From positions 1,590,815-1,654,814 of the forward strand of contig JAGGNK010007448.1 of NCBI GenBank assembly GCA_017590115.1: a DNA stretch of 64,000 bases, written 5' to 3'. The stretch is from Montifringilla adamsi. Lineage: Eukaryota; Chordata; Aves; Passeriformes; Passeridae. A model generated the notes under the pieces. The model searched no databases and was not told where the DNA came from. It worked only from the letters and a program-made list of their open reading frames with translations. Shown here piece by piece: positions 12,001-20,823 of this stretch (positions are counted from its first letter, which is position 1; the number at the start of each line of letters is the position of its first letter). The position numbers and the translations under genes are program-made.

Positions 12001-15000
12001 TGGTAAGTGGCCTCTGTGCAGTTTGTGGTTCTGGGATGGCTCCTGAGCTTCCAAGAGCCCTGAGCACCTCCACCCTGGTGGCCTTTGTGCCTGTCAGCAT
12101 GGCTCATCCCCACAGGACAGACACCACATTGTGAACAGTCACAGCCTGGCTTGGATCAGGGAGCATCTAGGTCAGCAGCAGGGATGGGAAATTCAGGGAG
12201 CAGCAACTGGGATGCTCTCAGCTTCAGAACCATTTCACTCCAGTCCCCTTTCTCTGAAATAGAACCATTCTTCTCCTCTGTGTCATTTGGGGAAGCTCAG
12301 AGTAGCTGGGACAGGGAATGGGGAAAGGCAGCTGGTTCCCTCCATGCAGTTTCCATCCTGCCTTCTCCTGGGAACAGGGGAAGGAGCCAGCCTGTGTCCA
12401 AGGTCCATCCTGCCCTGGGGCAGAGTAGCTCTAGCTCCAGCTGTGGTTTGCAGTGTGGAGCTGCAGCTGCTCCCTCTGGTACCCAGATTCAAACTAAGCT
12501 CCCCTTGCTGCTTTGCTGAAAAGCAGCAGTGAAATGCTCCCTATCCTGCTCTGATCCCTCCAGAGCTCCAGGGATCCTGTGCATGGGCAGCACAGGTGGC
12601 ACTGTGACCTGCTGGCAGCTCTGGCTCTTGGAGACATCCAGGTGTGGCTTTGGCAGCCCCTAATAATGTCACTCCAGTGCTCCAACCACTGCTGTGACAG
12701 GGAATGGGTGCACATTGGCACTCTTGTTGCTTGGGGCCAGATCCCACTTCCCAGCCTCTGGGGATTTTCTGTATGACAGAACTATGGGATAAATGTGCTG
12801 CACTTGCCCCTGGCCTGTCATTACACAGCATCTGGAGAGATTAGAACCATTGGGCTCCTGCCACCTGTCACAAGTTGCCATGTCCTTTCCATTCTTATAG
12901 AGTTCATAACCCTATTAGCTGAATTTTAATTGTATTTATAAGTAAAGGGATCACAACACCCTTTTAGACAGCTGCTCCTGAACCTTGATCAGTGTTGGCT
13001 AAATACTTCCCTACTTTTGGCATGAACTTATTCCTGGCAAGCTTATCCTCCTTATTTGTCTGATATGTGCTGGCATCAGCAGTTCTCTGCTCCTTGGTGG
13101 TTATTTTCTGGAGTACTTACAAAGAGCTGTTATGCTTTTTCTCCACCTTCACTTTTGCTGGTGTGAAGTTTTTGCCAGTGAGTCTCCTGTGCAGCTGTTG
13201 AGGTGACCTGTGACCAGATCCCTGGAGCACAGTGGTAGGTAATGATTGGGACAGGCAGGGCTGCAGGGGACAAACCCCTCCCTCAGCTTTCCTTTTCAGC
13301 TTGGACAAGCACATCTGCACAGGGAGGAGAGAACCAGGCAGTCCCTGTTTCCCGCAGAAATTCCTTGCTGCATTCCTGGTTTATTTAAGCAGCATCCTAA
13401 TGATGATTGCAGTCCTGTAGCCAATCCCAAAGTTTCTTCCTCAATTATTCACAGGTGATGAACTTCTCTTAGGGCAAAGGTTGCTCTTAAACTTGATTCC
13501 ATTTTTAGTGTTTTTGCTCTCTAGTTTTCTTCATGGCCATAAAATTCCGGTTAGCCCTCGATGAACTCTTGTGTTTGCGTCACTTTCATGTCTCAGTCTC
13601 CCAGTTACGGTGGAAAGGTCACTAGTGACAATACCAGATAAAACTGGTTTCAAACCAGAACCTTTAAGGCCTCCCCCTTCTCCAGTATTTTCCCTGTCTG
13701 CTACCACCTGTTACCATCTCTCCTTTAGCTGCTTCCTTTTTCTCCCATCTGGTTTTAAGCCCTGTTTAATGTAGCTTAAATAGCTCTTTGCCAGAATGTC
13801 CTCCTAAGACTGGAGTCCTGATCATGGATGTTTCCGTTTCCTGGAGCTTGGATACACAAAGGAGTTGCCAGGAATTAGCAATGTCACCTTTCCAACTTGT
13901 GGGTGTTTTCCTGCTTGTCTCTCCCGTGACAGACATGATGGCAGCTCCTGCTGGGTGCCAGTGTGAGGTGCTGGCAGAGGGCACAAAGAGATGCTCCACA
14001 CCCCTAGGCCTCCTGCCTCCATCCCATCCATTTGGCTCTGCCTTTGGGGTTTCCCTCAGCGTGGCAAGAGATCCACCAAGGCTCTTGGGGAGGGACTGGG
14101 GGGTCTGCAGTGGCAGTGGCTGCTTTAAACCAGGGGACAGCCCTGGTGTGTGCAGTGGCCTGTGCCAGAGCCAGTGTGGGGACCAGTGGGTTCTTGGGCT
14201 TCTCCCTGATAATTCTTCTTTGCTGTTTGCCCAGATGAAGATCTCTTTCAATGAGACAAGTTTGCAGACGATGTTTGAGTACCCCTCAGAGAGCTCCCTG
14301 GCAGAAGAGGATGAAGAAGAGGAAGGACACGCTTCTGAAACGGAGGAAAAATCTCGTACCTTTTACATTCCACGCCCAAACAGCACTTTGCATCCCAGTA
14401 CACCTAACTCAGGTGAGTGAGGCACTGTGTTGGCACCATGGGGTTTCTGGTGGTGTCTGACACTGCCCATGTTTCCCACAGACCCTTAAGGGGCTCCAGA
14501 CGAGTGGAAATGCTAGTGGAGGTGAACAGGGAGCTGTAGATGGGCAGCTTCCAGCTGTCCCTGCTGGGATCCTGGTCCCACTTCTTTTTGGGGTGGTGAG
14601 GAATATTTACCTCATCTTTGTCCTGACAGCAGATTTATCCAGCTACACCCCAAAGCACTCCGTGAAGTTCAGCGAGTGGCAGGAGCAGAAGTATGAGGGT
14701 CCTGCTGCAGAGGGATCCCTCCCAAAGGAAGCCGATTCCCATGGGAACCAAGTCATGGTGAGGCTATAAATAACCAGCTCTTGTGCTCCCTTGTGGGGTG
14801 GGGGTTGTTCCAGGCAGTGGATGGGACAGGATGTGCCTTTCCCTGCACACCTGTGTTTGTGTTTCTGCCCAGGGAGCTGTCACTGCTCCCAAAGGGACCA
14901 ACACACCGTCCCACTGCTACTACCACACCTGCCCCTCCCTGGCCGTGTGAAGGAGACTCAAGGCAGCTGGCACACTCTGCTCAGCACAGAAAAGACATGG

Positions 15001-15672
15001 ACCTGTTGGAACAAGTCCAGAGGAGGCCATGGAGATGCTCCAAGGGCTGGAGCCCCTCTGCTCTGGAACCAGCCTGGGACCTGGGAGAGCTGGGGGTGTT
15101 CACCTGGAGAAGAGGAGGTTCCAGGGACATCTCAGAGCCCCCTCCAGTGCCTAAAGAGGGCTTATAAAAAACAGGGAGATTGATTTTTTTTTTTTAATTT
15201 TTTTTTTTTTAACATGGGCAGGTGATAGGACAAGGGGGAACGGTTTTAAACTAAAAGAGATTTAGATTAGATATTGGGAAGAAATTGTTCCCTGTGATGG
15301 TGGTGAAGCCTTGGTGCAGGGTGGCTGCCCCTGGATCCCTGGAAGTGTCCAAGGCAAGCTGGACGGGGTTTGGAGTGACCTGGGATAGTGGAAGGTGTCC
15401 TTGCTCCTGGCAGGAGGTTGGAACAAGGAGGGTTTTAAGACCCCTTCCAACCCAAACCATTGCAGAACGTTCTGGTACTCCAGGACACATTTGGAGGGGG
15501 GCACTAACCAAACACACCCAGTTAGCCCGGCAGGGTGCCAAGGCCCCATCCAGGGGTTAGGGGGCTCCTTTGGCCCGGTCTGACCGCGGTGTGTGTGCTC
15601 TGCCCACAGCTCACCCCGGCGGAGAAGGGCGGTCTCTCGGATTTCAGCAGCGAGCCCGCGCTCTATTTCTGA
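1..15672 (+). CDS. TPRN: Taperin, 5'-truncated by window start (4 visible coding exons)
   Basis: Visible coding exons are 1-494 (frame open to the window edge), 14235-14412, 14630 or 14633-14757, and 15610-15672 with stop TGA. All junctions are GT/AG and the frame is continuous across them. The first visible exon carries the phostensin/taperin-type block with FTVVPKRKPV and KKRYPTVNEIEVIGGYLSLE. The second begins MKISF, where KISF fits the RVxF docking motif for protein phosphatase 1, followed by FEYPSESSLAEE and an acidic run. The last exon encodes LTPAEKGGLSDFSSEPALYF, which closely resembles my recollection of the mammalian taperin C-terminus. Taperin binds PP1 and is found at the base of hair-cell stereocilia; human mutations cause deafness DFNB79 (established knowledge). 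The N-terminal part lies upstream of the window. The gene is tail-to-tail with SSNA1, and TPRN-SSNA1-ANAPC2 order matches human 9q34.3. Confidence 0.93.
2352..2412 (+). repeat. CR1 LINE 3'-end remnant
   Basis: The stretch has the degenerate CR1 tail pattern: a 'GGGCTAGAGACCTCCAGAGG' core, then a decayed 'CCTTTCCAGCC' block. It is short and diverged, so it looks like an old insertion in TPRN intron 1. Confidence 0.55.
9301..9597 (+). repeat. CR1 LINE 3' end, well preserved
   Basis: About 300 bp running from a GGGACAGGAGCCAGGGAACAG-type start to the 'GGGTCACTTCCAACTCAGCTT' tail and TTCTGTGA. About 135 bases (from 9376) are practically identical to the copy at 20117-20330 in SSNA1 intron 2. This suggests two fairly recent insertions of the same subfamily. 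Confidence 0.8.
10721..10756. repeat. AT-rich microsatellite
   Basis: A run of TATATA-type dinucleotides (TTTATATATAAATTTCTATA then TATATGTATATATGG) inside TPRN intron 1. No function is suggested. Confidence 0.8.
15000..15485 (+). repeat. CR1 LINE 3' segment between TPRN exons 3 and 4
   Basis: CR1 landmarks appear in order: AGTCCAGAGGAGGCCATGGA, GGGGGTGTTCACCTGGAGAA, a TTAGATATTGGGAAGAAATT block, and the tail CCCCTTCCAACCCAAACCAT. A T-rich tract at 15183-15214 interrupts the element. It lies in the last TPRN intron (14758-15609). Confidence 0.85.
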
Positions 15673-18059
15673 GGCTGCTGCGCGGTGCTGCAGCAGCGGC
15701 TGCTGGGCAGGATGGGGCAGCGCAGCCCGCTCGGGAACCGCGCCCGCGCCGCCCCCGCACCGCGGCTCTCCCGGATCCTGCTGCCAAGGGTGGACCAGGT
15801 GCTCTCGGGCATCTTCGGAGAATATTTGCACTGGATTTTGGGGCCGAATTACTGCTTTCAAGGCGTATGATTTATTCTGCCTGTGGCCTTGCATATTCCT
15901 TGCTCAAGATCAGCTGCCGATTTGGCAAGTGTGGGAAGGACATCTGTAAGCCTGGGATGGATGTTGATTTTTCTCAGTGCTTGTCTGAGTCCAGGCACTG
16001 TGCAGGGTCTGGACAGCTTTTGCAACCCTTCTCCCCAGTGGAGGATGGCTCTGGAGTGGAGCACTGGGCAGTTAGGTGGGTGCACAGCGTGGCTGTGATT
16101 TGACACATTGGGTGTCAGTTTGGAAAACCATTGAAGGTTCATGGTTTGTCCTTGGCATGTTTCCAGCTCTGGTATCACTGAAACATCGTGGAATTCATGT
16201 GCCAGTTACATGCTTGTGGAGCTCACTGAACACCCCGAGGGAGGGATGGGAAGAGCAATGAATGCCTTTAGCTTTAGATGTTATTTTTGCACCAATTAGT
16301 AATGTTCAGACTGCCTCCAGCCTCTTGAAGATTCCCAAACATTGGCCATAGCTTTGGTCTGTCCTTCCCAACTCTGGCATCCAGTCTCTGGGGGTTGCTG
16401 GTTGTGCTCCAGTTTGCCAGCTCCTCTTGTTGCTTTGTTCCAAATCTGATTGATCTCTCTTGGTTGCTTCCTTCAAGCCACACGTGTTCTGCTCTTCTAG
16501 TCAAAGCACAGGAGGGAAGTTTCACTCCATTCTTCTGCAGAACTTGAACAAGGAATGTGGGTTATTTTTGTTTTTTCTAGGATTTTTATAGTTCTATTAT
16601 AATTGTTTAATGCAGCCAATATGCAAAGAAATCTACTAGAATCTTCCATTCAAGTTTTCTACTACTGTAAACTCAGGGTCAAAATTGCACTCTGGAACAG
16701 ATGGAGCAGTGCTGCTAATGTGATCTGTACTTTGGGATTAAAAGAGATGTGGTGAGAACAGATCCAGCCTCTTTGGGCTTTATGGAATGAGTGGGGCGTG
16801 ATCCAAAGGAACAGGCTGCTATCTTTGATTAAATTTTATGGTTACTGGTTTGTCTATTATACATGATGAGTGTCTGCTCAAGTGACACTGCTCTGTGAAC
16901 TGAAAATGCTCTGCATACCTTGCACTTGGTTTGGTGTCTGTTGTAGCAGCAAGGGAAGGTTGTTCTACTGAAAAACACAGGATTAAATGTTAGGACATAC
17001 CTACTTGTAGCTATTCCCTTCTGCCCTGGGTGCCTAAATTCTTTTGGAAAGATAATGAAAAAAAAAAAAAAAAGCTACTCAGTAGTTTTAGATGTTGGCT
17101 GGGGGGGGCACAAAGAAACATTTTGCACCTCCTTGTCCCTCCAAGCTAATTTGAGATCTGCTGCCTGTGTGACTTGCCAGGAGCAAGATGTGTCTGCAGT
17201 GCATCTGCCTGACACAAGGACCATGGAGTTCCATGTGTTGAGGCTTCTCCCATTAATAAAATACTTCAGGATAAGGTGCTGAGACTGGTGTAGAATGAGG
17301 GAAAATGTGAGACTGCTGGTGACTGCTAGATTTATGAGGTGAATTTTCAGCACAGCTTTTCTAGTAAAAAAGGTCCCAGTGAGCATCTTTCCCTGTGGAA
17401 AAACCCAGGTCAGTTTAAGGCAGCTCTATTTCTTGCAGAACTGCAGGAGGTAAAGCAAAGCTGCTTTCAGCTCAAGTTAGGGACAAGGGGTCTGAACTAG
17501 CCCAGGCTTAGTTCTCCTGTGGATCCATGAGGAATGCTAAAGCCAACACTGTCCTGCAGCTCAAACACTGCTCTGGTTCTCTGTGAGTTAATGCTGTGCC
17601 TGCAGCCCTGTGGGCAGGACAGCTCGGGGGTGTGGGGGTGCAGGGCATGGTGCTGACTCTCTGCTCCTTCTCGTGGTGATCCAGCTCTACCTTGGAGCTG
17701 AGATTCAGCACTCCTCTGCACTTCCCAGCTTCCTGCTCTAATCCCTGCCCAGGCACTCCAGCTGCCTCCCGGCAGAGTAGGGTGAGGGCAGTCCTGAGGA
17801 CAGGAGCATCAGCTGATGAGTCACCTCCTGCGATGTGCCTCAGGATGGCTGTGCTCAAAATGAAGGGTATTTTTGTGTAAATGCCTACTCTGCTCTGTAG
17901 CGTTGGAGGATCTGCTTTAGTGCGTCTCTGACTAATACCAAAGCACATCTGAAAGGAAAATTTACTTCTGCAAAGCAAAGGCTTTTATTAAATGTGGCAT
18001 CTTTGGACCACAAAGCAGCTCTCTCTGGCCAACAGGACATTCCAGGCTGAAGAAGAAGT
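15673..18059. other. Convergent intergenic / 3' UTR region between TPRN and SSNA1
   Basis: The first ~200 bp after the TPRN stop are unusually CpG-rich for a 3' UTR (about 15673-15800). Possible + strand poly(A) hexamers are ATTAAA at 16737-16742 and AATAAA at 17255-17260; I cannot tell which, if either, TPRN uses. A homopolymer A run lies at 17056-17073. No coding sequence is recognised. Confidence 0.6.
17984..17989 (-). terminator. SSNA1: SSNA1 polyadenylation signal (AATAAA on -)
   Basis: TTTATT on + reads AATAAA on -, 71 bases downstream of the SSNA1 stop codon. This fits a short 3' UTR. Confidence 0.7.
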
Positions 18060-20783
18060 TTAGGAACGCTTTTGTCGACGTATTCGTGGTCCTAATGAAG
18101 TGTTTTGTGGATCAATGATTTTATCAAGATCCCTCATTTCCTTCTTCAGGATATCTAGCAATGTCTGAGAATTGTCCAGTGTCTGGGAAAGAAATAAAAA
18201 TAGCGTATTTTTACACAAACTGTTTCTCTTATGAATTCCCTTCCAATTCATCTGATCTGCCTTGCAGCAAGAGGGACTATCTGGCCTTTCAGCCTCTAAT
18301 TCCTGGTGATTTATTGTCCTGTCTCAGTGTGGGAATATCTGTGGGCCAATTTCTCTGGTTTGTGTTCATATTCTGAATATGAAAGGCCTTAAGCAATTTA
18401 TCTGCCTTGGAGCACAAGGCAGAGAACTTCCTGAAGCAGACTGGGGGTTTTGGTTGGTTTGGTGTTTTTTGGTTGGTTGGCTGGGTTTTTTTAAGGGAGA
18501 TTTGGTACCTGGGCTTTTTAGGTCAGTATTAAATTGTGCTCAACTGACCCAGTTTCAACTCTTTTCCACTATTAAAACTGCACATTTTGGGTTTCTGGCT
18601 TCAAGACTTACTCAAATCTACAGTGACCTTGTCAGACTAGATCTGTTATTAATTTTCTCCTATTTTTAGCTCACTGTGTACATAATCTAACATCCCTACT
18701 TCCTGTGCTCTAAACTACAACATATTTAGGAGACCTTGCTGCCTGTCCACCTCACCAGTTAAAAATTTTAACACAGTGGACAATTGTAACCAAATGTGAT
18801 GGTTATAGTCCCAAAAATAATTTATGTTCCTGTGAATTTGTGGAAATCATCAAGTGATCAGAGAGGAGCTGAGGGAATGCCCCACAGGACAAGGTGCTGG
18901 AGGAAGGTGAAATCCTGTGGGGGCTGGCAGAAGGCAAGGAGTAACAAACCAGGAAAGGAATTCTGTTACTTTCTGTCTGTAGGACACCAGCATCTCCTCC
19001 TCACTGCCTCTTTCTACGTTCTGTGGGTGTCAGTTCATTTCAATAAACAGGAATTCATCTGTAGGCTGGGGGTGTGACTTGGATCTCAGGTAAGATTTCT
19101 TTTTGAAGGGGCTGTTTGTGTACCTTACAACATAGTTTTTAAGCTTTTAAATTTTTATGTGAGTTTCCCCTTTCACTTCAAACCATCAGGTCTTGAAGGA
19201 GGTCGAGGAAACATCTCCAGCTTCATCTGAAAAGTGATTGCCAGGGCCAAGCACTGACTTTGGGAGAGGAAGAGGAGCTGACACAGTAGTTGGTCATATT
19301 CAAAATGCAAATGGGAGGAGAACTTAGGCAGCAGCTAATAGCGGAAAGGTGTTTCTGACACAAACTCTGCCTGGTCACCGTGAGAAGGAAGATTGTCACT
19401 TATCTGAAAAGAGGCTGGGAAGATCCTTTTTTAAAGAAATAAAAGATGTTGGTGTGTAATACAGAAGTGACTTCAGCTGTGGCCCTGTCTGTGGGGATCA
19501 AGCAGTCCCTGCCTGGCAGTAACACACACGGGAATGGCTAGAGCTGTCTCAGGAACCAAAATGACAGTGCCAGCCCTCATGCTGTTTGCCTCCTTCCCAC
19601 CCTTTACTGCCCCAACAATTTGACTCTTTTAATGACATTGTTCCATTAAAGATGAAATAAACTACACTAAATATTGGGCTGGAAGAGTGGAAGGCCAACA
19701 ACTCCATCAGCATGATTGTTCTCTGCCTGAGTTAGCAGGATTGTGGGTCAGTGTCATGTCTCTGGTTTCCTTCTTTCCCCCAAACCATGGATCTGAGATG
19801 GTAATTTTTAGGGGTCTGTTCCAAAAGCTATTTCAAATGTATTTTGACAATACACTTTGCCCAGGCCCAAGCAGCACCAAAACAACCCCCAACCCAACCC
19901 TCTCATGATGGGGTCTGTGTGCCAGAGCTGCATCCCGGGCCCGGGAAGTTGTTTTGGCTGCAGGGTTACAACCCAGGGAGGAGTGGTGGTTCATCGAGGT
20001 GCTCCCAACCGACCTTCAGGTAAATACAGACCGAGTTCACACGTACATACATACACACACATATGTATATGTGTGTATATATATATCCCACACCTCCAGT
20101 GACACACCGTTAGGTTGGAGCTCAGGGCAAGGTTCTTCCCCCAGAGGGTGCTGGCACTGCCCAGGCTCCCCAGGGAATGGGCACGGCCCCGAGGCTGCCA
20201 GAGCTCCAGGAGCCTTTGGACAGCGCTGCCAGGGATGCCCAGGGTGGGGTTGGTGGGGGGTCTGGGCACGGACAGGGGCTGGGCTGGGTGATCCTTGTCC
20301 ACCTCAGGTTATTCTGATTCAGTGATTCCCTCGCGCCCGGTCCCTGGTCACAGACAACAGAAATCAAAGCCGTCCCTCCTCCTCCCCTCACGAGGAAGCT
20401 GCACGAGGCGATGTCCCTCGCTGGCAGTACCTCCCCGGAGGCTATGTCCATCTCGGCGATGGTGCGGTCGATGTGGGCTCGGGTGGACCGGAGCCCCGCC
20501 AGGCTCTCGCTGGTGTCGGACAAGCGCCGGGAGAGCGTCGCGATCCGCGCCTGCAGCCGGCCCCGCTCCGCCTCCTCGGCCTGGATCCGCCCGCTCAGCT
20601 CGTCCCGCCGGGCGCGGAGCTCCGACAGCCCTGCGGGGCGGCACCGTCAGAGCGGGGCGGCACCGTGAGACGGGCCCGCGCACCCTGCCCGGCCCCTGCC
20701 CCGGCCCCGCTCGCCCCCCGGCCCCGCTCACCCTCCCGCAGCGTCGCGTGGTGCCCCCGCAGCGTGGCTCCGGTGCCGCTCAT
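18060..20783 (-). CDS. SSNA1: SSNA1 (nuclear antigen 14), 3 coding exons, 124 aa
   Basis: On the - strand the exons are 20783-20732 (start MSGTGATLRGHHATLREG), 20630-20431 and 18182-18060 (stop TAA). The GT/AG junctions give phases 1 and 0 and a 124-aa product, against 119 aa in human. Almost the whole protein is heptad-like coiled coil: LSELRARRDELSGRIQAEEA, then RIATLSRRLSDTSESLAGL, then a conserved DRTIAEMDIA block and SQTLLDILKKEMRDLDKI. The tail is basic (PRIRRQKRS). SSNA1 self-assembles into fibrils and acts at centrosomes, basal bodies and microtubule branch points (established). The start is the first ATG in the CpG promoter, 40 bp from the divergent ANAPC2 ATG. Intron 2 (18183-20430) contains a CR1 copy and a fragment resembling ANAPC2 exon 2. 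The N-terminal 18 residues diverge from what I recall of mammals. Confidence 0.94.
19957..20038 (+). pseudogene. Diverged partial copy of ANAPC2 exon 2
   Basis: This segment aligns with ANAPC2 exon 2 at about 21769-21859. Both share GCTGCAG, GGAGGAGTGG, the exact 18-mer GTGGTTCATCGAGGTGCT, a degenerate ACCGACCTTCAGGTAAATA against ACTGACCTGCAGGCGAATA, and CCGAGTTC. In the ANAPC2 frame it reads EEWWFIEVLPTDLQVN where the gene reads EEWFIEVLQTDLQAN. The copy has an in-frame extra TGG and an upstream 6-base loss. It lies in SSNA1 intron 2, about 1.8 kb from the parent exon. It is a fragment only, and nothing suggests that it is expressed. Confidence 0.7.
20040..20092. repeat. CA/TA microsatellite
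   Basis: Mixed ACATAC, ACACAC, TATGTA and GTGTATATATATAT dinucleotide repeats lie directly between the ANAPC2-like fragment and a CR1 element in SSNA1 intron 2. Confidence 0.9.
20117..20330 (+). repeat. CR1 LINE 3' end in SSNA1 intron 2
   Basis: About 215 bp of the same CR1 subtype as 9301-9597. The first ~135 bases (from TGGAGCTCAGGGCAAGGTTC) are practically identical between the two. It ends with GGGTGATCCTTGTCCACCTC and a TTCTGATTCAGTGATTC tail, the CR1 octamer-like 3' terminus. It lies antisense to SSNA1. Confidence 0.85.
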
Positions 20784-20823
20784 CGCGGCGGCCGGCGGCG
20801 CTCCGCCCCTTCCTGCGGCCCGA
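20784..20823. promoter_or_regulatory. Divergent SSNA1/ANAPC2 CpG promoter core
   Basis: Only 40 bp separate the two start codons. The segment is nearly all G/C, with many CpGs and a GC-box core CCGCCCC (20803-20809), and there is no TATA box. CpG density stays high from about 20400 to 21300. Such short spacing means the 5' UTRs must be very short or overlap the opposing gene. Head-to-head SSNA1/ANAPC2 is also the human arrangement (established). Confidence 0.75.

Larger units (their letters stand above)
495..14234 (+). other. TPRN intron 1 (13.7 kb), non-coding
   Basis: The intron starts GTAACC after the Lys-Lys end of exon 1 and ends TTTGCCCAG before MKISF. I see no exon of a known family on either strand. 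It holds a CR1 remnant (2352-2412), a well-preserved CR1 3' end (9301-9597), an AT-rich microsatellite (about 10721-10756) and a 301-codon antisense open frame (7464-8369) that I do not recognise. The rest is unremarkable intronic sequence of mid GC content. Confidence 0.75.
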
